Assembly (NCBI GenBank): GCA_008973525.1
Contig: WACJ01000071.1
Location: 124,001-188,000, forward strand
Direction of reading: 5' to 3'
DNA: 64,000 bases
DNA from: Stenopsyche tienmushanensis
Taxonomy: Eukaryota; Arthropoda; Insecta; Trichoptera; Stenopsychidae
The notes under the pieces were generated by a model that had not been told where the DNA came from, searched no databases, and saw nothing but the letters and a program-made list of their open reading frames with translations. Made by a program: the position numbers and the translations under genes. Positions 1-13,039 of the stretch are shown in pieces; the stretch's first letter is position 1; each line of letters opens with the position of its first letter.

Positions 1-44
1 GCTGTTCTTGCTATAAAGTTAATTAAATAACATTTTCGTATTAG

Positions 45-2696
45 GAAGAGGCGAAAGCATCTGGGATAGTATAATTCACAAAGAGCCGCTACAAGTCTAC
101 GATAAATGTAACGCTGATGAAGCTTGTAAATCGTATTACCTCCACAAAAGAGATGTGGAAATGCTTCGAGAGCTGGGCGTCAATTTTTATCGATTTTCTC
201 TATCATGGCCGAGAATAATGCCGAATGGAAGAGCGGACTCCATAAATGAAATCGGATTGAAATATTACAACGATCTGATCGATGAGCTGATCAAATCAAA
301 CATTGAACCGATGGTCACAATGTATCATTGGGATTTACCGCAAGCCATTCAAGATAAAGGCGGATTTCTCAACAAGGAATTTCCTTACATGTTTGAAGAT
401 TATGCAAGAGTCCTATTCGAGACATTCGGCGATAGAGTGCGTATTATTCAGTCTAAATACCAAATATAATGCAGTGGCGAAATATCATGCGTATTTGCGA
501 TTTTAGGTAAAATATTGGAATACATTCAATGAACCGACTGAAATTTGTATTCATGGATATGGAGCTAAATTGAGAGCGCCACAAGTCAATTATCATGGAT
601 ATGGTGAATACACATGTAATGCCTATCTGCTGGAAGCTCATGCCAGAGCTTATCATTTATACAATACAACCTACAGGCATTTACAACAAGGTGAAAACAC
701 TAACTATATATTTAAACGAAGATTATCTCGCGTATTTTAAAATTTATATTCTATGCACAAGGAAAGATTGGCATATCTTTGAGCGGACAATGGGCAGAAC
801 CGATAACGGATTCAGATCAGAATAAAATGAAAGCCGATGAAGTAATGCAATTTTATGTGAGTATTACACTAAACACAAATGCATGCATAAATTCTAAATA
901 TGATCGAATTTGTAAAAAAATATTTCAGCTGGGTATGTACATCCATCCGATTTGCTCAAAAACGGGAAGTTATCCTTCGGTGGTGGAAGCTCGAGTGCCA
1001 AAAGATCGCCTGGTTTATCCCCCAGGATCGTGCGATGTGCATAATACAATAGATTTCATCGGATTGAATCACTACGACGTGTTTTATACAATGGACGATG
1101 ATAAAAAATTCATGAAAGCTTTACCCTCATTCGATAACGACATGGGATTGAACCTCTTGTACGTGAAACGTTGGACGAAAAAATGGATGGAGGTACACTC
1201 AAACCTCTTTTTGTGCGACTTTTTTTGTGCGATTTCGAAGTTATACGGTTTTTTTAAATTTCATAAATAGTACGCATTGAGATATTTTAGATAAAATAGG
1301 AAATGAATCATCAACACTAATCGAAATTTGGAAAAAAATGTGTCAAATATGTCAAAAATTAAAAAAATTTAAGCTGACAAAATAAGGCCACATGACTTGA
1401 TTGAAATTTTTTTAAAACAGTCGCCATTTTGTAATTTTTTTGACTTAGAGACTATAGTGACATCTTTAATAATTATGAATTATATTGTTGGAAAGAGAAA
1501 ATCTACACAGAACAATGATGACATTGACACTGGGTATACTATTTATTTCAAAGAAGAGAGCGATTTTGAGTCATATCGAAAATCATCATACAGGGATAAC
1601 AGTTTGTAATTAAAATAATTAGTATATCTCTAGTGGTTGTCTGACATTTGAGATGCCAGATATCAGACATCCTTAAAATTTTACTAATGATGCAAGACGT
1701 TCTTTAAATGTAACCATAAATGTTATTTTTTTAATTAATTGCCTTACTGTTTTCCTATTTTTTTATTAACTTTTTTTATGCGATTTTGGATATATTTTAT
1801 ATAGCCGAGTTTTTAAAATCCATGGAACGTATCTTCACTTTTTCTATGTAAGTCATAGTCTTTTTTGTGCGATTTTCCGCGGAACGCATCTACCGCACAA
1901 AAAAGATTTAAGTGTATTTAAATTCTAATAAAATAAAATTTACACTGACATCTATGAACAAAAATAAAAATAAACAGCGATTCATAGATGTCACTGTATT
2001 GATTGTACAAAAATATTTGGATGATGTTTTTGATGTTTAAGATTGGACCAGGAAGCATTGGGAAAGTTTTAAAATGGATTCAAACAAACTGCAATGATCC
2101 ATTGATGTTTGTGACAGAAACTGGCATCCCTACCGGTCCCGGATTAAACGATTTTCATAGAGTATGGTATTTGCGTCGATATTTAGCTGAGATTTTAAAA
2201 GCGATAGAAGATGGAGTTCGTGTCCAAGGTTTTTCGTTTTGGAGTTTGATGGATAATTTTGAATGGTTCAATGGATACACGTAAGCTTAGCGCATTCCAT
2301 CAATTTGCCATATTTGCACGTTTATTATGAATTTGATCGCATTTCAATTTCAGCGATCGATTTGGATTGTACGAAGTCGATTTTAAAGACGCCAATAGAA
2401 CGCGAACTCCCAGAAGATCGGCTGTGATTTATAAAAATATAATAAAATCGAGGATCATCGATCCCGATCTGTTGAACGACGAAGAATGGGACGACGGAGA
2501 AGAACAGCAGAATTTATGTCGAACAGATTTTCAACCCAAATTTAATAGATCGCATTCAATGAAACGCATTTTAAAAGAAAATTCAAGCAACAAATCGAAT
2601 ATTCAATACGTTATTGATGCACTCAATTCGCAAGTATTAAGTTATAGAGAGCAACAATTTGATGTCGTTACGAATCAATCAAAATCATTGAAATAA
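45..2696 (+). CDS. GH1 beta-glucosidase-like gene, 3' part (six exons)
   Basis: Six exons join in frame at GT-AG borders: 45-436, 507-690, 762-856, 929-1192, 2042-2280 and 2354-2696 (stop TAA). They encode about 504 residues; the 5' exons lie outside the window. Seen in order: RGESIWD near the start, the MYHWDLPQ strand, the acid/base motif TFNEP in exon 2, FIGLNHY in exon 4, the nucleophile strand FVTETG in exon 5, and the sugar-binding motif WSLMDNFEW. The family normally hydrolyses beta-glucosides (lactase/myrosinase/cyanogenic beta-glucosidase group), usually secreted into gut or saliva; the signal peptide, if any, is outside the window. Both catalytic Glu are present, but the usual TENG reads TETG. 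Exon 6 continues about 78 residues past the normal barrel end as an acidic then basic tail with no membrane segment. Four introns are 70-73 bp; intron 4 (1193-2041) is 849 bp and holds a repeat. Substrate cannot be told. Confidence 0.9.
1699..1908 (+). repeat. Interspersed repeat family A, copy 1 (inside GH1 intron 4)
   Basis: This segment matches the reverse complement of 20721-20965 over about 200 bp: both contain a TTAATTGCCTTA-like run, TTTTCCT(A/G)TTTTTTTATTAAC, TGCGATTTTGGATATATTTTAT, AATCCATGGAAC and TGCGATTTTCCGCGGAACGC. A further related piece (TTTTTGTGCGATTTC...GTTATACGG) lies at about 1210-1260 of the same intron, so this copy may be split by about 440 bp of unrelated DNA. The unit is rich in the short motif GCGATTTT / AAATCGCA. 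No coding potential is seen; it is probably a non-autonomous DNA transposon. Confidence 0.7.
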
Positions 2697-2818
2697 ATGG
2701 GAAATCTTTGGTGATATATTTTTTTACTTGAACATTGAACATATCCATTATAGACTTATATCACAAATCTACCAATTTGTAAGCACAGACAATATTTTCA
2801 TTAAAAATACGAAGACTA

Positions 2819-2824
2819 AATAAA
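2819..2824 (+). terminator. Candidate poly(A) signal of the GH1 gene
   Basis: A canonical AATAAA lies 123 bp after the GH1 stop codon, within AAATAAATAA. It is the first good signal downstream apart from one overlapping the stop codon itself. AT-rich DNA makes chance matches common. Confidence 0.4.
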
Positions 2825-4030
2825 TAATTAATGTCGTCATTATAAATTTCCAAAGATTGATTTCGCATATTGTCGCTGAAATAACGATATTGGAGACGGG
2901 GCCGAAATTGACAATTAGATGGAATATTTCTTTTTTCATTGTTTTCTGCTACAATGCTAAACTTTTACGCTGATCAAGGGTAGTCGGAGTACAGAAAAAA
3001 AGAATCAAACGGGGGCTCGTTAATTTAACTCTCGCGCGACTGATCATTATTTTTCTGTTTTAATTCCGCCCATATAAAATGTGCGCCTTTTAATTTAGCC
3101 TAGGAGTATACGTACGGCAATTTTTTTCTATGTCTTTTTGTACGTTACGGAATTTTCCGTTGTTTGGTGATTCGACGGAAAAACTTGTAACTGTATAATG
3201 AATTCGTTTGCTACTGTATGATATCAGAGACAGAGAAGCGTGGCAAAAATGAGACGTGAAAATCACTGCAAAAGACGCAAGAAATCCTGTCATTTTAATT
3301 TTATTACTGTCAGTCAAAATTTGTAAACATTTATTTTAAACGTTCAAATCCAAATTGTGGACATTATACGAAAAATATTAATACATATATCCAATGGATC
3401 GTCTTCATCAAGGCTTTTCCTGATTTGTTGGATCTGTAAATGTTATTATGTTTATAAGTTACTAATTGTGCAATAATGATTCAAATATCATTTAAAAATA
3501 ATCATAGCTTTGTTAATTTTACCACCTAATGCTACATTCGAATAACACATTACTTGAGGAAGCAAATAATCTTTATAATTATCAATAACAGACTGCAAGA
3601 GTGCAAGAGAAGATAATCTCTTATTCATAAACGTTAAAAACGTAATTAAAACAAACATTAAACGTTAAAAATATTTATAATTCACATCACAACTTTAGAT
3701 TCGATTCTGGAGACATCTAATGCGATCATTTTGAGATTTTTACCTTTTTAACCCTATAAATACGCAGATCTGTGATTCCCATCATTTCAACTTTTACACA
3801 CAAAAAACACGTTAAACTTTATATTTACTTAACATGTTTCAACAAATTTCAGCCTACCTGAAATAGTATTTTTTTGAATTTTTTGCCATCAATCTATTTT
3901 CGCATGCACGTTCATCATTTTTTAATGTATTTCTAAGGATTTCTAAGGCTTTGCTGGCATGTTTAGAATATATCTGAAGAAAACTAGCAAAAAATCATAC
4001 AATATGAATGCATTTGCTGTTGTAAATAAA
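2825..4030. other. Intergenic, no gene seen
   Basis: AT-rich DNA downstream of GH1. A short block at 2880-3110 is more complex and less AT-rich. No reading frame resembles a known protein. Confidence 0.5.
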
Positions 4031-4036
4031 ATACAT

Positions 4037-4145
4037 CACTCAATAAGTTCGTAGGATTTTTTTTTCACTTTAAACTATTTTCTTCCGTATTTGGGGTCGT
4101 TTTTTCACAATGTCTTCCAAAAATATCCTACAAACTTATTGAGTA
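4037..4145. mobile_element. Mariner-derived MITE of about 110 bp
   Basis: Terminal inverted repeats ACTCAATAAGTTCGTAGGAT (4038-4057) and, in reverse complement, ACTCAATAAGTTTGTAGGAT (4125-4144) differ at one base. The same terminal sequence borders mariner fragments at 41801 and 63870. The interior contains TCGTTTTTTCACAAT, also found next to the mariner fragment at about 42150. It is too short to code for protein and is best explained as an internal-deletion derivative of that mariner family. Confidence 0.75.
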
Positions 4146-4149
4146 ATAT

Positions 4150-5590
4150 GTCATCATTTGTTTTTGAAAATTAATATCCACTGACGGTAAAGCTTAAGCT
4201 TTTATAAAAATAAACCTTGCTCTTACTGAAAACAGACCATATAAAATAAGTTGTAATATTTAAAAATTCTACATTTTTTGTCCATATTCTATAATTCTTA
4301 GCTGTATTTTTCAGGTTAAGAATGCAGATACATTTCTTGTTTATTTAGAGAGCCATTTTTATTTATAGAACCAAAAAATCCCGCAAGTTAAGTGCTAAGA
4401 AGAAAAGAAATATACATAAACCTAAATAACTAATCACGAAATGCACTTTTCTAAATTCTGTAATTCTAATTTCTGAATTCTGAAAAATTCAATATAAAAT
4501 GGGTTCATTTAGCACCTGATGAATAGATTTGTGGATTCATATTGGGTTCGGATTTAAATTCAGATTATGGTTATAAATAAATAGATATGTAAAATTGATT
4601 CAAATGTAATTTTAAGATAATTACGATTGTCTACGTTGGATAGTAAAAAAGTAAATATTTATTTTTAAATTGTTATTAAAAAAATACAGATTATCATAAT
4701 GTCAAAAAGCCACGAGCAATCTTTTTAAAAAGAGGAATTTGCGCGTAATATTTATGAAACGAGCGTAGCTAAAATGTCGCATTTGACCCCAGTGTTCCGG
4801 CAATTCATGTCATTCGCCATTTTTACAGAAGCGCAACGTAAAATAATACCAATTAAAAATATTTTCCCTTAAAATAAAAATTCAATTCATTGTCTCTTAT
4901 CGCTGGAATACAGTGCGTTTCAGAAGTTGACGTCGTTTGTCGTAATATTTCTCATGTAGTTTCGTTTCATTGCTTCATATAAATTATCTTTATTACTCTA
5001 ATTCTGATTGTAGTTACATTTTAAAACGAAAAATCCTTAATATCCATTTTTCTTGCAATACAAACTTCCAATTTTAGCAATATTTCTAAATCAAAATAAC
5101 CATAATTTACTAGTTCAATATAATATTCGGACCAATTAATGTCTTAGTTTCAATTTAGAATGATCATTAGATTTATAATTGAGATCGTCTCCCACAAAAA
5201 GATTCATTCGTAAACCATACAACATTATTCATAATTTATTCTATAAAAGCACGTTTAAAAGTATACAGCCAAAAAGAATAATTGATTGGGAAGATTTCTT
5301 TTTCCAATAAAATAATTATGATTTATTACCAAAGAACAGATCCAGAATATGAATTAAGGGGGCGAATTTTTGTTGCCTGGCGAGCTATTTCCTGTGAAGA
5401 TAATGAGCTTTTACAACTAGATTTCATTTCCAGAAGATTACCATAACAGGAGAGATTAATGCCTTTAAAATTAGTTCATTAGCATTAAAAAGAAATGGGA
5501 AAATACCAAGCAATTCAAAAGTGCAGATGTCTGCCAATCTCAAAACTGTAATTCAAAGCGTGTAGGTTTCTTAACTATTCAAGACAATAT
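4150..5590. other. Intergenic, no gene seen
   Basis: AT-rich sequence with no convincing coding region and no recognised repeat apart from its flanks. Confidence 0.5.
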
Positions 5591-5591
5591 T

Positions 5592-6052
5592 AGGGGGATC
5601 CGAAAGTATTAGCGTATTTGAAACCTTATATTTGAGCTCAGTTTATGAACTGACACGGTGACGGGAATATGTTTGTAAGTTATTTTTTTGGTAGAAATAT
5701 TTTTGAACATTATTTTTGTGCAACAGATTTTTTTACTAATGAAGAATTTTTTAAAATTTGGACTAGAATACCACAAAAAACTTAAAGATGTTTATGGTGT
5801 AGTGGTAAAAGTTCGCAGATGCCAATATTGCTTCCTGACATTTAAATCGGGCAATAAAAGTATTATGGGATGATCCGAGAATGGGTGGATCTTTGAATTT
5901 TGATAACGATACACTAAAATCCTTAGTCGGATCAGATTTACGACAAATAATCGAGGAGTTTTTACAAAGACTGAGGTCCCCATGGACCAAGGTGTAAACA
6001 CATTTAAAACTCATCGCCAAAACGAATAGAGTGAGTGCTATGGGATTCAGCA
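5592..6052 (+). repeat. Interspersed repeat family B, copy 1
   Basis: Shares several blocks in the same order with 39949-40304: GAAACCTTATATTTGAGCTC / GAGACCTTATGTTTGGGCTT, GACGGGAA...TTTGTAAGTTATT, a CCACAAAAA block, GATGCCA, and AACGAATAG(A/G)(G)TGAGTGCTATGG at the right end. Copy 1 is about 100 bp longer, with extra DNA at about 5830-5950. No intact reading frame and no obvious terminal inverted repeat. The class of element is unknown. Confidence 0.65.
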
Positions 6053-6632
6053 TACATATTTATGAACATATATCAGTTGGCTTAGATCACTTTTATCACT
6101 GGATGAAATAACCAGTTCATTACACACAGATGAAGGCAAGTTTTCATTACAATTAGAATTGTTGTTAATTTCGTGATTATTTTGTGTTGAAATCGTCTTT
6201 TTTTAAAATGTAATCGGTGATTAAACTTTGTGATGATTTAACCATTATTTTTTTACGCAGTTCGTGATATAGAGACATGCAATTTGAATTCTGCTCGCTG
6301 CTTTATGAGTTCATGAAACAGAAGAGCTTTTCCTTAATTAAATATCCACATATGAGAAATCGTTTTTGAGATAAATCTTCAATCCAAATTACAAATTCTG
6401 TTTTTTTTTCCAATAAAGAATTTCTTCAATACGATGTAAATTTTGAGCTTAATTTCATGCCATTTTTCTTGACTGCTCTTATGGTCGATTCTTCCATGTT
6501 GAGATTTTTTCCATTCGCCAAGTAATCCAAAATTACCAGTTTCTTATCAAGAGACTGACATTTTTTCCCTTTGCACACATCGTCCTATACACACTCACAC
6601 TTTAACGGTTGTAACTTGCACTAGTGTTAATT

Positions 6633-6765
6633 TTAGATTTTTTTATGCGCATTCGCATAAAAAAAGCTTTGCCTTCTATATTTGCCCTCTATGGATAGGT
6701 TCCATTATTTTTTAAAACCGCATAACTTTAAAATCGCATAAAATAAATCCGCATAAAAACAGACC
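6633..6765 (-). repeat. Interspersed repeat family A, diverged copy 3
   Basis: Contains CGCATAAAAAAAGCTTT, a TATGGATAGGTTCC block and AAACCGCATAACTTTAAAATCGCATAAA in pieces matching the 20721-20965 copy (CGCACAAAAAAGCT, GTTCCATGGAT, AAATCGCATAACTTTGAAA). It is shorter and more diverged than copies 1 and 2. Confidence 0.5.
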
Positions 6766-7206
6766 CATCTGTATAAACTTCTTTCTTCTGATTTATATGA
6801 ATACAAATGATAAAATGGCGTACAATTTATTGAAAAAATAGTTATTCAATTTCTATACATCGTCAAATCTATGAATTATCAATTTGAACTTTTTTTAAAA
6901 AAAAATAGCTACGTGAATGATTGACCAAATAAATATACTATACAAATTTATTATAATTATTTTTAAAGTATATAAAGTAAATGTTTTATGAATACCTCGT
7001 AGTAAAGTCGGTAAACCTGTCTCTTCTAAAGAAATATGGAACATGATACTAATGTGATCCATTGTAATAAAAAAAGCCATACTACTATAATATAATAATA
7101 ACATACACAGTGTCTCAGTTAGAATACTCATTACCCCGGGCGTATAATTTAAATGCATTATTTTTCCCAATGTGATTTGTGATTAAAAAATAGTTTAGTT
7201 TTGGTT

Positions 7207-7225
7207 TATATATATATATATATAC
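7207..7225. repeat. (TA)n microsatellite
   Basis: About nine TA dinucleotides in a row. A similar short run occurs at 22495-22510. Confidence 0.8.
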
Positions 7226-7770
7226 GTCGAAAGATTATCACATTATCGTCGAAATTGGAAATCTCAATTATTAAGCGGCAGTTCCAGTCACAGTCGAAGG
7301 ATCTTAACGCCTCATTTGCTGTCTGTTTAACCGCCTAATTGGTCGTCGGGCCGGGCGTAATTTAGCAGTTGCGAAACGAGAAATTTCCAAAATTCGCCCA
7401 GATTTATATAATTTAGACAATTTCGCGGGTCGTTTGATATCAAAAACGTTATCTGTGATTTATGGGCACGCATTCGGTGGAATTCGTGGCCATCGGATCA
7501 TCGCGCTCCGGTTGACACTGGCATTGGATGCAAAATGCGTTCTATTTGCGGCCAGATAATATATATGGCTTTTTTATGTTCGTTTTAATTTCGTCGCATA
7601 ATTTCCGCTACAAAGTGAAAAGTTGAGTAGCTCAAGCGGTGGAGACAGTAATTGAAGCATCATCAGGTGACTAACGACCGTCTACGACAGAACACAAGCC
7701 CAATTAGCATACCGCACGTGGTCCCATGTCAATATATTACTCAGCGGGCCACATTCATTTTGTTCTAATG
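7226..7770. promoter_or_regulatory. Complex, higher-GC non-coding block (possible regulatory DNA)
   Basis: GC content and sequence complexity are clearly above the flanks, no reading frame is supported and no repeat is recognised. This is what insect conserved non-coding DNA near homeobox genes often looks like, but conservation cannot be tested here. Confidence 0.2.
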
Positions 7771-10700
7771 CGGCGACGTCTTCTTTTCAAACTTCTTTTG
7801 AGGAATACACAAGTCTTCTCGGATGAAAAATGATCTTTGAAGGCTTTGTGCAATGCATGATAGCACATTTTAATCCAATTTTTGCACGCTCAACCATCAA
7901 CAAACACCTCATAGAAAATATTTACAAGAGGATGCACTCATCTTTACTGAAATGCAAGAAAATGTTTATAGCACAAAGAAGAACAAAGAGATAATATAAG
8001 AATTAGATACTTGCCACGGGCGCTTCATACCCTTGTTACGACTCTGATTACAAGCGAAGAAGATACCAGTGATTACAATAGTCATAAAACGGCGTTGAAT
8101 TATGTTGAATCATTGCTAGAATGCACTAAATAAAGAGGATTTAAATATAATGATATTATATAATAACTTGTGTATTGTAATCTGGATATCATAGATAGAT
8201 CCGAACCCTTATAATGAAAATCCGACCTAAAATACTAGACCAACACTTGATTATATGATGTAGTGTTGATATAATTTCGATCATTCAATGCACAATGTAC
8301 TATAAACTTTATTTGAAATCCTTTATAATTGTATATCTACACAATAGAAGAAAATACATCTTCAATAAGCATGAAATTGACATATTTGTATCACATGCAT
8401 CTGAATCACATGCACTATGGAAAGATATTTTAGAGAGCTTTTATTTTAGCATGGAACGCGTTCATCACCAGACTCAATGCCCTCATCCAGGTCCAAAGCG
8501 GATCTGTCAAACGATAAGTGAGAATTGTTGTATATAAGTAATTAAAATCATTTCTAACGAGAAAATTTTCACTTTAACATTCCCTTCTTTCACACAATTA
8601 TTTTTTTCTTTATTTGCAAATTTATTACAATATTTTGTCAAATGATTTTCATCTAAATATTTTTTAAAATTTCGATTATATCGTTAAAGTTCCAGACATG
8701 GAATGAAATTCATGTCAAATTAACAGTAAAGCAATTCCATTTATCCCAACAAATAGTAATTATTAGAGGAAACCCGCCTTTAAATTCTATAGGACTAACA
8801 GAAAGATGTTCATTTAAGCCTTTGAACAGTTCTTGGAATCCTGCAATTGTGTAATTTTCAAGAAATGTTACGGAAATCGATGTATTTAATTTTATAATGA
8901 AAAAAAAAATACGAACTAATTTAATTCCACTTCAAGATAAGTAAAATTATAGCAAATTTATATTTTTTTAGATTTATGTGGTATTTCTTTGCAAATAGAA
9001 GTAAGAAGTAAAATTTGTTCCATGACAATTGCTTCAATTGGCATTAATCGATTAATATGTAACATTGATGTATCAATCACTTATAAAATTCAAAATTTAA
9101 ATTATAATGTAAATCCACATTGAAGCATCCTGTGGATGTTTTATTTGTCATATAAAAATCTCATTAACGCATGAACCATGCAGCTATTTAAAGAATGTCC
9201 CCCAATTTGCCAAGGCATGAAGGTAATTTGTTAAATACACAAAAATATTACCTACAGGAATTCTTGAATTTCAAGTATTTAAATTGGACGAGATGTGTTC
9301 CCGTTTTTTTTACACACACACACAACCAATTTCTACTATTTGTCCTAAACCAATTTAAGCCACACTCGAATCGATCCGATGAACACACGGCATCGATTTC
9401 CACCATCAATGGACGCATTCTATTGATGGAATCGCTCAAGAATCCGACCGCGGTTTCGTAAAAATTCGATCCAAAGATTGGTCATTAATTAGCTGCCAGG
9501 ATGCCTGTGGTCTATCCAGGACGTTTGTTCGATACGCCTGTAAATTCTTAATGGATTTCATTAGAAAGATTTTGCCACAATAGCGTCCACAAGACCCCAT
9601 CATTAATATAAGTCGCGACGAATGCGCATCGTCATCATCGAACACTTAATCAGGGCACAATAAGATGCCACTTTTAAATGAGAAATCACGTTTTGATATG
9701 TTAATCACCGCCAGAATGTGTTGATAAATCTGGGTTAAATGGTCGAAACGGGGACTGATCTAATAAATCCACTTAATCGATTACCTAAAATATCGTTCGA
9801 TTGGTAAAAATACTTTAGTATTAAAATTATACCGATATTAACAATTTGAGCGCTGTTTAATCGCAGGAAAAATATATTTTCAATACTAAAAAATTATTAT
9901 GCTACAGGCACATATTAGTGAATCCAAAAATGTCTTAGTTAGCTTCTTAACGGGCTTTCGTGATCGTACTAATCATAGATAATTCCGGATATGTATTTAT
10001 TTCCAAAAATGCTGTAAAAATCCCTAGAAGAAGACGAAATAGTTATAAGGTCTACGTGTCTATCCGGTCCGCTTTTCGGACCGTTGACATTACGAATGAG
10101 CGCCTCACGATCGGACGCCATACTCCAACATATCTACAGAATGATTGCGAACTCTCATTACAAAACGAAGTTGTCCGAAGAAAACTGATCGAGTGGTTTG
10201 ATTAAATTTTACAATAAAGAGGGATTATTTAAATAACTTAGTATATATTATAAACACGGACAGAGTCAATCAAAACTCAAGTAAAATAAAAAGCATGTGC
10301 AACTCTCGACTGGTCGGTATTCTACGTTTTGCGCCCGTGGCGGGCACCTGCTTTGCCACCCCCATGTTACGGCCCTAGGTGTTTCCATTTTATATTTAAA
10401 TAAATTCAATAGATGTCATGAGGGCTGCACACCGAATGATATTTGCTACACAACTGAATCCATTTTGGGATGTATTATAATAATCCTGAACAAGAAATGC
10501 TTAAAACTCGTAAATTATCCCACAGGATACACGCATTTGGCAGGACACACAAGTAGCCTTTAGACGATAAAATACATAAGTCAAACCATTTTTAATATAT
10601 TTAAATTTGCTGGCAGTTAAAATATTAATAATACGAGATGAAAACCATTTTGGTGTTAATTTAAAAGTGATTTATAATAATTTGATTAAAACGATTTTGC

Positions 10701-12935
10701 ACGCATTTATATGTGAATAATTAATTATCATCAAAATATATATTCAAAACGTATCCTAGGGGTTGATCCTCGTCGGAGCAGGAGAGGATGGGTAGGCAGA
10801 TTGATCCTCCACCAGGATAATAGCTTTTCTAAGTACCACACTGCCACAATAGTGACATCCTGCGTGATAGTATGTCCGCGTGTCAACGTGTAAATTGTCC
10901 TACAACAGGTATTTAACGTTGACAATGTGCTTTGACAGCTCCAATCGAAATTCATTAACCTTCCAAACCATCATTGTATTTATACGTATACCCATTAGAA
11001 TAGAGCTTTCAGGCTTTTTTACTTTTTTCGAAGACTACTCAATTTTTTCCAGATTTATGTGAATGGTTTGAAGGCATTTTTACTTCAACATTTAGTTTAC
11101 AGAGCTAATTGACTCTAAAATTATTAATCTCAATTTGAATTTTGATCTACCTGATTTTTGTTGGTCATCGGCATCAAATGATCTTTCTATATAAAAATTG
11201 ACAAAAATTTAATATTAGTAGACAGATGTGAACCAATTTGTTTCCACTACAATGAACTGTTACATGAATTTATCTGCTTTAAATAACCATTTATTTTTTT
11301 GCACTTTCTCTGCCAATTATGGAATTTCAATGACTTCAATGTATTCTACTGCTTAAAGCCATGTCTAAAATTTCGTCAGAATGACATTAATAAGTTAATT
11401 TATCATTTGAAGCATTTTGCCGATATTTTATTTTTAATTTAGATCTAATAAGCCTAAAAGCTATACAATATACGATGTGAGAATTTTAAATAATTTAGTA
11501 TCAATTATTGAATGATCTATCCGTAATACATAAATACTTGGAACGATTTATGCGATGACGTACGTTATTAGAAAGAGTCGCGGCATAATTCGAAACTGAC
11601 TAATATGAATTGCTGAGGCATTTCATATCATTAATCATTAAATAATGTGACTGGCGATCTCAAAAATAATTTGTCCATTGCCTCTCTTAAGAAATATACA
11701 TCATTCATACGGACAAAGATCTCCAAAATGTGGATCCGATGCTATCAATTAACCGCAGCGAAAAATATTTTCCACATCAATATTCACGCACAAATTTAAT
11801 TTATGCTCTAAACGACTCAATATAAAGGACAATAAGATCGATCGTTGATTTAATGGCCTCTCAATCATTCGATCTGAAAAGAAATAAATCGGTCGAGTCC
11901 CGTATTGTTGGTCCAAAATAAGAGAAATATTTAACCCTTCCCCGTCAATGATGCGGACCAGAGAAGAACGGATTACGATCGATCGATAATTTTGAGAGTC
12001 TCATCTTGTGATATGGGAACGTTTAAATCCGGTGGCTGCCTGAGCAACAAATAAACTAATTAACCCTGGAATGTGCTGCAAGGAATCCATATGCTCCGAC
12101 GTGCTGCTCTGACGGATAGGCTACCCATTCTTTTGCTCCAGTTTATTTGACACATTTGTTCGGTTCCACGACTTACCCACTCTCAAGGGCTGCTACCTAT
12201 TTACAGTTTTAGAATATTTCAAAATAAATCTCAAAATTGTAACAGTTAAATGTCTTAGACTGCGTATACAATGTGTAAATATTAAGGTATAAGATAGAGA
12301 GTATTTGCGTTATTGTATGTTTTTTTCGATCAGAAAATGTAGACAAACGAAGTAATGAAAACATTTATGGATTCGATTAAGAAAATTTAGACAAAAACTA
12401 GAATTTTCTAAATCATAATTCTTTAATAAACCAACGCATTCAAACTAATTTTGCAATGTAGATTTATATAGTTTAGCTTTAAACTTTATAATTTTATAAT
12501 TATTTTTGCTATAAAATCTTATACTTTACTGTCTGTGAACATTAATTTTCAATACTAATAGATACATTTACCACATCAAATGCTATTTGCTATAGCAAAT
12601 GCTATAATAAATATTATATGGATCTAGACACTAACTCTAAATTATACTTTTTTTGTTTGTTCACTTTACATTGTGTTGTTCACAAACCTTAGAAGACCTT
12701 GAGAAATAATGACTATGTATGCAAAAGTCGATTAACGCGAAAAAATAACATAATGAGTAATAAAAAAGGAACTTTTTAAGGAATGGCAAGTCAGGCAATT
12801 CACAGATTTGCGGGCACGATATTTATACGGTTAAATAATGATCCCATGTACTAGATGTTGATATCCTGACATAATTAATGGTATCAGTTCTTTGTTAAGC
12901 CATGAACTGATGTCTAATGTTAAATAATTTCTACT
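7771..12935. other. Intergenic, no gene seen
   Basis: Mixed AT-rich and moderately complex DNA. It holds a short (AC)n run at about 9310-9325, a perfect 6-bp stem hairpin at 10066-10082, and more complex blocks at about 9360-9660 and 11900-12180. Open frames of up to about 90 codons at 9195, 9960 and 10297 have no recognisable motif and are treated as chance. Confidence 0.45.
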
Positions 12936-12939
12936 AAGT

Positions 12940-13037
12940 GTTGGTATAGTGGTTCAATTAATTCTGGTCTCTTATAATAAAGGTTTGGATTCAAATCTTG
13001 GCTGTGGAAAATACTTTTACCTTACCAAAATAAATTT
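12940..13037 (+). repeat. tRNA-derived SINE
   Basis: Begins with TTGGTATAGTGGTTCA, resembling an A box of tRNA-Asp/Glu type, followed 35-40 bp later by GGATTCAAATC, a near-perfect B box. The rest (CTGTGGAAAATAC...TTACCAAAATAAATT) matches the copy at 61651. It cannot fold as a functional tRNA, so it is a SINE head, not a tRNA gene. Confidence 0.65.
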
Positions 13038-13039
13038 GG

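Noticed and set aside
6895..7170. 91-codon hydrophobic minus-strand frame that looked like membrane helices
   Set aside because: The hydrophobicity follows from T/A-rich DNA; no receptor motif or exon borders were found.
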